From Macrobrachium rosenbergii (lineage: Eukaryota > Arthropoda > Malacostraca > Decapoda > Palaemonidae): 64,000 bases of DNA. Position 1 is the first letter of the stretch, and each line of letters starts with the position of its first letter. Position numbers and translations under genes: made by a program. Below the pieces are notes generated by a model that saw only the letters and a list, made by a program, of their open reading frames with translations, was not told where the DNA came from and searched no databases. Below are positions 1-10,215 of this stretch, one piece after another. The DNA lies in contig NC_089741.1 in the NCBI RefSeq assembly GCF_040412425.1, positions 37,157,038 to 37,221,037 on the forward strand. The letters are read 5' to 3'.

Positions 1-459
1 AAACTTATTTCAATTTACGTCTTTGAGCGTATTTTCGCCGTATTTCGGCCTAATTTCGGTTTCAAATTAAGGCGAACAATTTATAATTTCTTTAGAACGG
101 TGTTTTTCGCCGATTTAAACAAAAGGAACAATTAGGAAAATAACTTTGATTATTAAACTAATAAAGCAAATCTATAAGTTAAAGCTAAAAAATAGCGTAA
201 TTTCATTTAAAAAATGGGACTTTTGAAAGTAGCATTTTCGTCGTATTTGAACAAAATACGTTAAATCGATCGAAATTAACCTGCATAAATTATTAAGTTC
301 AAACTCTAACGATTAAATGGCGATAATGCGATATCACTTTTTAGTTAAATAAAACGAAAATAATTTAATTTCGTTGGGAAGGTGCGTATGCGTTATTTTT
401 CCGTCCATACAAAAATGGGGCGTAAAGCACGTTATTTTTAAAGAAGATTAATCGTTAAA
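1..459. other. AT-rich non-coding DNA
   Basis: Very AT-rich sequence with scattered CG-containing words such as TATTTCGG and TTTTCGCCG. There is no reading frame of note and no recognised repeat. The GATGGCG-like words near 310 hint that the tandem array downstream may once have begun here. Confidence 0.6.
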
Positions 460-1110
460 ATTTTAGTTCCAAATTTTGCCAAATAGATGGCGTACGCGCG
501 TTCACTTTTGGTTTAAAATAATTGAATTATTTAGTTCCAAATTTTGCCGATAGATGGCGTATGCCTTCCTTCACGACAAATCAATCCAAATTAACTAATT
601 TAGTTCCAAATTTTGCCAATAGATGGCGTATGTGTTCATTTTGGATTAAATTGATTGAAAATAATTTAGTTCAAGCTAATCCAAATTTTTTATTAAATTA
701 ATGAAATTAATGAATTTAGTTCCAAATATTGCCGATAGATGGCGAATGCCTTCACTTTTTAATTAAATTAATTAATTTAATTCGATATTTGACGATAGGT
801 GGTGTTCGCTCACTTTTAACAGAATTGATCAAATTCTCTGATTTAGTTCTCAATTTTGTCCGTGGATGGTTCATGCATTCTCTTTTTGGCTCTAACCAAT
901 TCTTAATTTAGTTCAAATTTTGTCTCTCTCTCTCTCGTTCACTTTTTTGGCTTAAATTCTCAAATTAATTAATTTCTCTCTCAAATTTTGTCTCTCTCTC
1001 TATACATTACTTTTGGCCCAAATATCTGCAGATTCTAGCATTCACTTTTAATTCAAAATTAATTAGTTTAATTCTTCTCTGAATGGTATTTCTCCAAATT
1101 TTAAGTTCTC
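460..1110. repeat. Decayed ~65-bp tandem array grading into CT repeats
   Basis: A core of TTTAGTTCCAAATTTTGCC then GATAGATGGCGTATGC then TTCACTTTT recurs with starts near 463, 531, 600, 716, 779, 843 and 909, so the period is about 63-69 bp with one longer gap. From 909 on, the ATAGATGGCG part is replaced by CTCTCTCT while the flanking AAATTTTGTC and TCACTTTTGG parts persist. The array therefore passes gradually into the CT tract that follows. The 60-aa frame at 729-911 is a by-product. Confidence 0.8.
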
Positions 1111-1223
1111 TCTTTCTCTATCAATTAATGTGTTCTCTCTCTCTTAATTTTCATTTCATTGCTAATAGCGTCAAGGTTTCATCTCTCTCTCTCTCTCTCT
1201 CTCTCTCAGTGTGTGAAATGAGG

Positions 1224-1268
<45 letters not shown>

Positions 1269-1471
1269 TCTCTCTCTTCTCTCTCTCTTTCTCTCTCAAT
1301 TCATGGTAAGTTTCATCAACCCCTCTCTGTCTCAATTTATAAGTAAGGTTTCTCTCTCTCTCCACCCTCTCTCCACCCCCTCTCTCTCCCCCGTCCCTCT
1401 CTCTTTCTCTCTCTCAGTTTGTGATAAGGTTCATCAACCTCTTTCTCTCTCTCAATTCATTGGTAGGGTTC

Positions 1472-1521
<50 letters not shown>

Positions 1522-1675
1522 GAAGCAACATTTTTCTCTACCAGTTCTCTCTCTGTGATAAAGGAGGAATTCTCATCTCTTGTCTCTCTCTCTCTCTCTC
1601 TCTCTCCATCAGTTGAACTTCTCTTCTTGATCTTGGAAGGTTCTCTCTCTCTCTCTCCAATCAGTGTAAGGCTTC

Positions 1676-1721
<46 letters not shown>

Positions 1722-1747
1722 AATTATTTAAGGTTCATCATTCTCTC

Positions 1748-1780
<33 letters not shown>

Positions 1781-1815
1781 TCTCTCTCATCTGTGGTAAG
1801 GTCCTGTCTGTCTGG
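1111..1815. repeat. CT-rich compound microsatellite with recurring spacers
   Basis: Long (CT)n runs, for example near 1183-1207, 1231-1264, 1473-1514 and 1588-1608, alternate with short spacers. Several spacers resemble one another: TCAATTCATGGTAAG, CATCAACC, TCAATTCATTGGTAGG, TCAATTATTTAAGG. The tract and its spacer appear to have been duplicated together. The 61-aa and 142-aa Ser/Leu frames here are translated repeat and I do not call them genes. Confidence 0.85.
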
Positions 1816-4593
1816 TCTCTCTCTCCCCAACTTTTTCATAAGACTCGACAAGTTATCTCTCTCAATTCTGTCAAAGTGTGTTTTGTGTCAGTTAAATCAG
1901 TTGTGTCCATGCTATGTTCCTCCACCATTTACACACCTTAAAACACATACAAAGTTGAAGGGGCCAATGTGATTTGAGTCTCTGAAATCAACATTTTTGA
2001 TTGTCTTGACTGTGACAGACAGAAGGAAAATATACACACACCTGTACCTGAGCAGGGCAGTTCACTTTTGACACATTATACATATATTTATTTATTTATT
2101 CCGATTATTTTACTCAGATATCGATGGAGATTGTCTTCCATATCATTCTCTAGCTTCCGAAAATTGGTTTCTTATCCCACCAGCCAATGGGAGATCGTGT
2201 TACGAAGACGCTTTGCCCCAAAATATGGAAGCTTTCAGCTAATGATAGAGGGCGATAGAATTGTGTTGCAGTGGAAATTCTGATTACACCGGGAGCCCCT
2301 TCCTTTCCTAACAGTTATGGTAGGCCTTATTGGTCTAAACATAAAGGATACAGGTGCTCAAGAAATACAAAAACGTGGACTTTGAAAGTTGAGAACTCAT
2401 GTTGTTGGTTTCAAGCTGATAAATTCTGAAAACCACTGACTTATCTGGAAAATGAGATTGTGAGGCTTTGACTCACGGAATTGAGAAATTATGGGCTTTG
2501 CCAACGATTTCTGTTTCCCTCCTCTTAGGCTTCAGCCTGTTATATACGATTTGAAAACTGATTTTGCAAATTTCTTATGATCAGTGCTTAGAGGTTTTGA
2601 ACGAACTCTTGAAAAGACTCGGTGCCTGTGGCAGAACATTTTTATTGTGATTATCTCTGCAAATGTGAAAGTTAGGGACTGATGTGATGGTAGAGCTTAG
2701 AAGTGAATCTGGGGAAAGGCCAGGTCTTACAGACTTTGGGTAAGGATTGCCCAGCTGTTTCCATCGTCTGATGGTGTGATTAATCTGTAAAGTGAAGAGT
2801 ATGATAAAGCAGTTTAATCAAAATTATCCAAGAATCATCTGGAATTGCAGAGGTAGTCAGTGTATAACTCACGTGGAGGCACTGATAGGCGTTGCTTGGG
2901 TGGTACTAGCCTCGGCTAGGCCCTAGCTGCAATCCGCTTTCATCAAGAGAAAGGTATTTCTGTTTCTATGGTTTCTCTAAAATGTATATTTGATTTACAA
3001 TTGTTTGATTATCTAAAGTCACAGCTGAATGCGTTATAGATTCATTCGCTCCTGGGTGCAGTTTTATTATTCCAATTATGATTCTTCTTTGAGAATAAAA
3101 AAAATTCCAGTGGTGGAGATCCATGAATAAAATTTCTAGTTTTTATTTGAGTGCTTTTTTCATGTTTGGGGATTTAATGGAATCAATACGTTGATGCTGA
3201 TTGTTTGCCAATTCAGAAGAAGTTTTTCATCTATTAACTGTGAGCAATGAGTTTGACTGATTACAGACTGGATTATCGTACGAATTTGCGACATACCTTT
3301 TTAAATTAGGGAACAACCTTTTTCTCCTGATCACAGGTGAATGGCTTGCTTATTGAGTGTTGTGGAAATGGTTTTTGTGGAGAATGTAATTATTATTTTC
3401 TTGTATTTAAGGGTACATGCCAGTAATTCAGGTTCGGATAGGCCTTTTTTTGTAAATGGATTAATTAAAGTTTTTAATGTTTTTTTTTTTTTTGATGGTT
3501 TTGTTACGAAACCCTGTCAGAAGCAGATGTGACAAATTGCTATCAATTACTGCTCCCAGTTTCTTCCAGGGCTAGTTGATAGCTCTGAAATGTTTCGCAC
3601 GCAAACTCGTGCTTTAACTCTTTTTTTTTTGCATTTAAAATACAACCCTGTCTCGTGAACTGTCGTTAGTGATTGCAGTAATTTCTTCATTTAGTATTCA
3701 AATCCCCTTTTTCTTTGCCATTTAAGTTTTCCACTATCAAGTAACTGTTAGGTCATTTGTCGTTTTGTTCAATGTTTCTTCAGTAATGAGAACCCTTAAT
3801 GTTTCTCTCTTCTCTCTCTCTATATCTCTCTCTCTCTTTTTCTCTCTCTCTTAGTTTGTGAACTTAAGGCCTGGCATCACCGAAACTCGCTCTCATTACA
3901 GGAAATATTTATAGATTGTTTCTCAACTCACATTGTTGGTGATCTGAATGTAATGTTTTAACTTCATGGTACATTTAAGTAAGTTAGTAAACTCCTCAGA
4001 ACACTAAACTTTTTTCATTCAAAGCTATCTGTTGATTGAGAACCCCTGTAAAACCCTTCCTCTCTCTCTCTCTCTCTCTTAGGTTGAATAAATTTGCCGA
4101 ATTCTGGGAATCCTAAAAGTTGAAGGTTGGTTACAAAGATGATTATTACCGATTATATCAGTAAACTAGTTAGCGTTTCAGGTATCCATATAGTCAGTCA
4201 TATTACAATTAATTCTGATGGAAATGATTGGAGGGGGTGTCGGATATATTTATAGTATAAAGTGGCTCATTAAATGTGTTATCACTTGACTCGAATATCA
4301 AAATTAAGAGCTGGACTAATCGTACGTAGCTGGTGGGTTAAACTAAATGATTTTCTTTGACATGTGGTATAGGTTATCCAAATGTATCGATTTTCCAGTT
4401 ATCCGAAGGTGCCGTGTTATTACCAGCCATTTCCGGTAACTAGTGAATTTTATAAGTGTGTTTTTATATTACTTTAAGAGTAATGCTTTCGTATATTAGA
4501 TTTAGCAAACTCTCGCTGGTATTTTTTTTGAGCTGGGAAACTTTTTCGTACAAGTGCTGCGAATCACAAAAGGCTTGCGTAGATAGAGAGTAT
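1816..4593. other. Unassigned single-copy-like DNA
   Basis: No recognised gene, RNA or transposon. Small CT tracts lie near 3805-3850 and 4062-4080. A 71-aa frame at 2068-2283 is open but has no recognisable motif, and its surroundings lack convincing splice signals, so I leave it uncalled. Confidence 0.5.

Positions 4594-4657
<64 letters not shown>
4594..4657. repeat. (CT)n microsatellite
   Basis: An uninterrupted CT run of about 32 units. The two overlapping Ser/Leu-rich frames across it (4456-4686 and 4592-4816) are artefacts of the repeat. Confidence 0.97.
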
Positions 4658-4662
<5 letters not shown>

Positions 4663-4834
4663 TATCAGGACATTTTTAGAGAATAGGTATGATTTTTCTG
4701 TATTTTACATTGGTCAACTGTATATTCAACCTTTTTTCGTTTACTTATTGCAACGTATTTGCAATACTTGTCCTTCCATTACAAGTGAATACTGGCATGT
4801 AATGTCTCGTATGTAGGTGAGAGAAAATGCTGTC

Positions 4835-5855
4835 TTGTAGCCAGCCAATTCTGTTGGAAAGGGTGGAGGGGGTTGGGGTTGTTTTTCCAGTTGGGAAGGG
4901 TTGGGTAGGGGGAGGGGGTTATTTTCCTCCAAATTTGGACCTCTGCCAACATATTTTACCATAAGTAAGCAAAAAGTGTTGTACCAATATCGTATTCTTT
5001 GTCCGTGTACGTAACCCATTGCAACATATGCGGTATTGGAATACATGCCATTACATTAAAAGTGTGTATCCAGGCATGTTGGAGGGGGAGGGGGTATGTT
5101 GGTTTTCCACTAAATTGGAACCTCTGCTAACATATTTTATTATAATTAAGCAAAAGGTGTTGTACCAATATCGCATTCTTTGTTCGTGTTCGTAACCCAT
5201 TGCAACATATGCGGTATTGGAATACATGTCATTACATTAAAAGTGTGTATCCAGGCATGTTGGAGGGGGAGGGGGTATGTTGGTTTTCCACTAAATTGGA
5301 ACCTCTGCTAACATATTTTATTATAAGACAAAAAGGTGTTGTACCAATATCGCATTCTTTGTTCGTGTTCGTAACCCATTGCAACATATGCGGTATTGGA
5401 ATACATAATTACAAGCCAGGTCTGTTGTGGGGATCAATATCTGCCAACACATTTTATCATTAAGCAAAAGGTGTTGTGTCAATATCGTATTCTTTTTGTA
5501 CATAACCCATTGCAACATACGTGGTATTGGAATGCATGTCATTACATTAAAGTGTGTAGCCAGGCATGTTTGATGGGGATGGGGGGTATGTTGTTTTCCG
5601 GTAAGTTTGGACATATATTAACAAAGGTAATCATAATTATGCTAAGGTGCTTAATCAACATTGTATAATTAAGCCAGATATTAACATACTTAATACATTA
5701 AAGTGTATAGCCAGGTCTGTTTGCATGAGGAAGGGGTATGTTTTCCACCAAATCTGGACCCATATATAACATTTACCTACACATTTTAATCATAATGAAG
5801 CAAAACTGAGTTTTATTAATATCGTATAATGAAGCCAGATATTAAAAAAGGGTTA
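4835..5855. repeat. ~180-bp tandem repeat array
   Basis: The word AACCCATTGCAACATA recurs at about 5013, 5194, 5373 and 5504, giving periods of 181, 179 and 131 bp; the last unit carries a deletion. A degenerate fifth unit follows to about 5855. Each unit also holds GTTGTACCAATATCG, CATTACATTAAA and a G-rich TGTTGGAGGGGGAGGGGG segment. Units two and three are nearly identical, which implies recent duplication. The overlapping ORFs on both strands (4741-5668) come from the repeat. Confidence 0.92.
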
Positions 5856-6184
5856 AATGGCCCGTCAGATATCGTGAGGTGAGCGTGTTCAGATCTCCAC
5901 TATTGCTCAGTATTGTTACGTATGAATATCGTAATATTTACTTCGTGTTTAGTATTGAATCCTATTTAAATTTACTACGTAAGAGACTCTGACTCTCCTA
6001 TTTTCTTCTCTTATAGTAGAATTCGATCCCTTATTGTTCCCTAAGTTTTGATGTCCAAATGTCAATAATAATTGTTCACACCACTTGGGTATTCTGATCT
6101 AACTAGACACTCAGGCAGAAATAAAGAGTTTGTAGGACCTTGTATATATTTTAAGGTATTGATTTTTCTGCTTTGGTGACATAT

Positions 6185-6800
6185 GTTAGGTGAGCTTTAT
6201 TTTAACGCAATATTATTCCTTTCAGAAATGAGAGAAAGGGGTCCTATAGTTGTTTTCAGCACTGGTACAGCACCTGCAGTGGTATCCCAGGACAGGGTCC
6301 CATAGTTGTGTTCATCACTGGTACTGTACTTAAGGTACTTGTCACTGGTATCCCAGGGCAGGTTTGGATGAGGCAATGGAGTTTATTCCGTTCATGGTAA
6401 TTATAATCAAAATGGTTTATTTTACACATTTTTTGTATCTTCACTCTGGTTATTGTCTGCATAATCCCACATAATTATGTCAGCTTTATTTTGGCCTTCT
6501 TACTTGACTGTTAGCCTTTCTGGCGATTTTCTGTTAAGTCTAATTTTTATTTAATTGTTCTTCAGTAAATATCAAAGTAAATTTCCATATATCAGAAGAC
6601 TCAAGGTCATTGAATATCATACTTTTTTACATTTGCATTAATAGGTGCCCAGACATTCATATAACTGATTTAGAGGAATATTTTTCTTTATCACTTCTTG
6701 TTTTCTGTGTGTATGTGTTTTTTTTTTTTTAATTTTCATCAGCTCCCTCCCTTCCAATATGGTTGTCAACTTATTTTTCCTTTTTTCCAGCTGTGCAATC
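6185..6800. repeat. Duplicated segment, copy 1
   Basis: This segment and 8992-9565 are colinear, diverged copies at an offset of about 2783 bp. Shared landmarks in order are TTCATTTTAA/TTTATTTTAA, ATTCCTTTC/TTTCCTTCC, TAAATTTCCAT, GGTCATTG, GATATTCATA/GACATTCATA, TATTTTTCTTTAT, CCAAYATGGYTGTCAACT and a pyrimidine tract ending TTTTCCAG. A short third fragment resembling the beginning lies at about 9951-9995. The copy ends where the candidate exon at 6791 begins. Confidence 0.75.
6232..6370. repeat. Short tandem repeat around CACTGGTATCCCAGG
   Basis: GGTCCTATAGTTGT..CAGCACTGGTAC and GGTCCCATAGTTGT..CATCACTGGTAC lie about 60 bp apart, and GTGGTATCCCAGGACAGG recurs as CTGGTATCCCAGGGCAGG. This is a two-unit local duplication inside copy 1 of the larger duplicated segment. 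Confidence 0.75.
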
Positions 6801-6907
6801 CTTTGCCCCAAGAAGAAGCTTCCTGCCAGGCTGCAAATAGAGAAGAAATTTTGATTGGTGGTCAGTCTTTTGATGAACTGGATGTCTTTGACTTGTACAA
6901 ATGTTTA
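6791..6907 (+). CDS. Candidate internal coding exon, unknown protein
   Basis: A long pyrimidine tract ending TTTTTTCCAG sits directly before the segment, and a perfect donor GTAAGT follows it. Between them lie 117 bases, exactly 39 codons, open in one frame, so the exon would be phase 0-0. The peptide is polar and acidic, with EEASCQAANREE and SFDELDVFDLYKCL as distinctive stretches. I do not recognise the family. No partner exon is identifiable nearby: the exon-like piece at 12.76 kb is a repeat. The segment ends a duplicated block whose second copy (9556 onward) keeps the acceptor but has diverged. A local 197-bp duplicate (from 7058) has lost the donor GT. It could therefore be a real exon, a decayed exon or chance. 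Confidence 0.35.
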
Positions 6908-7222
6908 GTAAGTATTGTATACCCTTTTTGTAAGAGTGAAATTCAAGTATGGATCAACAGTTTTAAACTCCAGGCAAAACTTGCAAAGCTGTGGCTGTTA
7001 TGACTAGTCCAACATATCTTTAGTTACTAAGAGAGAGGAGAAATTTAACTGAGTGATAGTCAGTCTATTTAGGAATGGGATATCTTGACTTATACAAACT
7101 TTCTTTAAGTATATCCTTTTGTAAGTGGGAAATTTAAGTGTGGATTAACACCTCTGGTATTACAGGAGAGCTGCAGACAAAGCTTGCCAAGCTGTGACTA
7201 TCATTAGGCCAAATAGCTGTAG
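6861..7222. repeat. 197-bp tandem duplication (two diverged units)
   Basis: GACTTGTACAAA at 6890 recurs as GACTTATACAAA at 7087. GAAATTCAAGTATGGATCAACA recurs as GAAATTTAAGTGTGGATTAACA. The GCAAAGCTGTGGCTGTTATGA part recurs as GCCAAGCTGTGACTATCATTA. The first unit contains the 3' half of the candidate exon plus its donor; in the second the donor position reads TTAAGT. Confidence 0.8.
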
Positions 7223-7537
7223 GTGCTGGTGGAAAGCATAATTGAATCATGCTGTTCATAATAAATTTTTTGTTTGAAAGTCCTTTTCATGACCAATATA
7301 GCTTTAGGTGTTAGTGGTTCAATCATAATTGAATCATGCTGTTCATAATGTCATATTTTTCCTCGAGTCATTTTGTATTATATCTGATTTAAGCTGCTTA
7401 CTCTGGTCAACAACATTCTTAGTGAGTCTCAACTTGACTCCTGAAAGCCATAGAAATACACAAATTGGGGACAGTTTTTTTCCACACACCATTCAAGTTT
7501 GTGTGCTGAACTTCATCTCAAGAATCAAAAATGTTTC
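7223..7537. other. Unassigned AT-rich DNA
   Basis: A short local duplication, TGAATCATGCTGTTCATAAT, occurs at about 7245 and 7335. Otherwise nothing is recognised. The 75-aa frame at 7329-7556 is unsupported. Confidence 0.5.
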
Positions 7538-7854
7538 TTACTGCAGCAAGTTGTAAGATTTCCAAAAGTCCTTTAGAGTCAAGTTCTTGTCCTTCTCAGT
7601 TGCCCTAAAAGCCATAGCAAATGTCCTTTGGAGGTAGAAGGCCTTGAAAGAGGCAATGACACCTTGGTCCATAGGCTGTAAAAGGGAAGTGGTATTAGGT
7701 GGAAGGAAAACCACCTTGACATCAGGATGAAAGTCATCCAAATGGGCAGGGTGACCAGGGGCATTGCCCAGCACTGGTGATAGAACGCCACTTTGTGGAC
7801 AGCTACTATGATAAATCTTCTGTTGTCCAAGGCAAGCTGATTTCTAACAGGCAT
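7538..7854 (-). pseudogene. Pogo/Tigger-type transposase remnant (DDE_1 domain)
   Basis: The minus-strand translation carries the hallmark end of a Tigger/pogo (CENP-B/jerky-like) DDE transposase: NAPGHP, then FLPPNTTSLLQPMDQGVI, then a SFKAFYLQRTF-like helix and an FWKSYN tail. In this family the first motif is normally DNAPGH, with the Asp as a catalytic metal ligand. Here the codon is GGC, giving GNAPGHP, so that Asp is lost; the Asp of QPMDQG is kept. Only about 78 residues of the C-terminal half of a catalytic domain remain. The sequence upstream (toward 7854) no longer reads as transposase in this frame. No terminal inverted repeats were found. It is a dead fragment, not a host gene. 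Confidence 0.85.
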
Positions 7855-8045
7855 ATGGAGTTGAGTCTGAAGGTGTTAGTATCATTATTTATGTTCAATT
7901 TGTTCAGTTTATGTAGAACATATCAGTTTATATAGAATATTTACTGTTCAACTCAGATTGAGTTAATACATTTTTATGAAACATTTTTATGAAACATTTT
8001 TATGAAACAAAAACATAAAACATTAGATGAACTGAAACAAATCTC
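7855..8045. other. AT-rich DNA with a small triplicate
   Basis: Near 7972-8012 the word ACATTTTTATGAA occurs three times in a row with a period of about 15 bp. Nothing else is recognised. Confidence 0.6.
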
Positions 8046-8402
8046 TTCAGGTTCATAAATGTTTTAGTCACAATAGTAACACAAGAATCTTCAGTAATTG
8101 TTTGAGACCTGTAAAATTTTTGTAGGTTAGGGTAGGTAAAATAAAATTACAAGACCTGCAGTTGTCACTGGTATCATTTATTGACACTGGAAATGATTGA
8201 TCTTAGTAAGTTCAAGTCCATGCATTCAGGTTCATAAATGTTTTAGTCACAATAGTAACACAAGAATCTTCAATAATTGTTAGAGGTCTGTAAAAGTTTT
8301 GTAGGTTAGGCTAGGTAAAATAAAATTACAAGACCTGCAGTTGTCACTGGTATCATGTGTTGACGCTGGAAATGGTTAATCTTGAGTAAGTTCCAAGTCC
8401 AT
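8046..8402. repeat. 179-bp direct tandem duplication
   Basis: Two head-to-tail copies begin TTCAGGTTCATAAATG at 8046 and 8225 (period 179). They share CACAATAGTAACACAAGAATC, TGTAGGTTAGG and CAGTTGTCACTGGTATCAT with only a few differences, so the duplication is fairly young. Confidence 0.95.
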
Positions 8403-8422
8403 ACGTTCATATATTCCCCATA

Positions 8423-8935
8423 GTGGAGTAGTGCTGTCAGTCACCTTGTGCATTGCACTGAACTCATGTGAATCCAGTACTGTGTAACATAGCTCCAAGG
8501 TACTTCCACAATGCTTTGTGGACTACAAAGGTTATGGAGGAAGCGGTTTGAATAGAGAACACAAACGTTGATCGAACTATATTACCAGTTTTCTTTTTCC
8601 TCACCAGGAGTTCTTTGTTTTAACTTCTAAGAGTAAGAGGGTTTTTAATTGAATATAAAACCATCCAAAATACAAGGTAACTTCTGCATTTGATATGCAT
8701 AGGTATCTTATCTTTACTCTCTGCCCATATCAGTCATCCAGTGAGTTTTTGGTGGAATAGTTTTGGAGCTCTCTTTACTGGGAAGGTTTGCCTCTCCTGA
8801 CAATTGTTGCATAGTGCAACTGTGAGGTTCTCCTGTTACACCTTCCAAACCTACCAGTGCTGAATGACCTCATAGGTCCCAGCGCTTGTCCTTTGGCTTA
8901 AATTTTATACAGTATTCCATTCCATTCCATACCTG
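8423..8935 (-). repeat. Family A dispersed repeat, interrupted copy
   Basis: The palindromic tail (GTGCTGTCAGTCACC..GCATTGCACTG) lies at 8433-8462. The other half (GACAATTGTTGCATAGTGC..TGACCTCATAGGTCCCAGCG..TTTGGCTTAAATTTTATAC) lies at about 8797-8920. Roughly 330 bp of unrelated sequence separates the halves, so this copy appears split by an insertion. Confidence 0.8.
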
Positions 8936-8991
8936 TAGCTTTGTCCTTGAATGAATTAGGTGTCATTATTTTTTTCCGCTCTGATATAAAT

Positions 8992-9565
8992 GTGTTTAGT
9001 GAATTTCATTTTAATGCTGTATTTTTCCTTCCAGCAATGAAACATTGGAAAAATGGTCCCTTGTTTACAGCACACCAGTGACTGGATGATTTTTCATGAG
9101 ACAATACTTATAATTTTTCCAACTTTGGTAATTATGGTTTAAAATTTTCCTTTTTAATATATTTTTGATTGTTCGCACTCCTTATTGTTGTCATAATTCC
9201 ATATTTTTACATCACCTTTTCCTGCACTTACCTACATGACTTTTTGGCCTCTTGGGTGATTTCTAATGAGGTTAATTTTCTTTATGTCCTCATCATTATT
9301 TCCAATAAATTTAATTTGAACCAGTAGCCTATTTTCCCATTCTTTGCAATAAGTCTTAAATAAATTTCCATTTACCAGGAGAGTCATGGTCATTGTATGT
9401 TTACATTTCAATGTTCTATCTGTGGAGCTGCCTAGATATTCATAACCCATTCAGAGAAGTATTTTTCTTTATTGCTGCTCGTTTCCCATCATTTATTTCC
9501 CCATTTGTTCTCTTACTCCTCTTCCAACATGGCTGTCAACTCCTTTCGCCTTTTCCAGTTTCAGT
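8992..9565. repeat. Duplicated segment, copy 2
   Basis: The diverged partner of 6185-6800 (see there). It ends with CCAACATGGCTGTCAACT and a pyrimidine-rich TTTTCCAG at about 9556, the position equivalent to the acceptor of the candidate exon in copy 1. The following ~45 bases align loosely with that exon but do not keep its reading frame. Confidence 0.75.
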
Positions 9566-10215
9566 TTTTGCCTTGATTAAGAAAGAACCCTTCTGGGCAG
9601 TCCCATGAAACATTATTTTGATTTAGCTGTCATTGAATCCAGACCTGTGATTAAACCCCCTTGTGTAGTGTTGCAGAGTTTTCAATTTTTATCGAACACT
9701 ACAAACAAGTCCCATTGTAATGTATTTGATTTAGCCAGGTGTCATTATTAGTGAAGAAATTTGGTTAAAGTCGGTATTTTCATTCTCTCGAGCTGAGAAT
9801 GGATGAATTTACTTTGCTCTCTTGGATAAGATGATACAGTTTTTGTAAGAGCAAAACCATTTTGAGTCAGTGCTATGGAAAGTTAAAGATTTGAACTTGG
9901 TAGTCTGGATGAACTATTTACCAAAATCAACTGTAAAACTTTTGTATTGCGAATTTCATTTTAATGGTATATCTTTCCTTTCCAAATCAGAAGTGGTCTC
10001 AGATTTGTCACCAGTATTTTTGACAATGCTTTGAAGAAAACAAATTGGACCAGTGGTCTCTCATATGGGAGGTGTATTCGTCTTGGACTCTATCAGTCAA
10101 AACCAGTAGAAGATTTTCTGTCGTACCTTCGTCAACTATCACCATTCGCAAAGGAACTTGGGAACCCTTTTGTCATTGGTCGCTATTTTTGAAAACGTCA
10201 TGAACCAAATGGTCT
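9566..10215. other. Unassigned DNA
   Basis: No gene is recognised. A GAATTTCATTTTAATGG..CTTTCC fragment at about 9951-9990 looks like a third partial copy of the start of the duplicated segment. Confidence 0.5.

Noticed and set aside
1303..1731. 142-aa Ser/Leu-rich open frame
   Set aside because: Translated (CT)n repeat. The same applies to frames at 36247-36746, 46070-46333 and 18800-18991.
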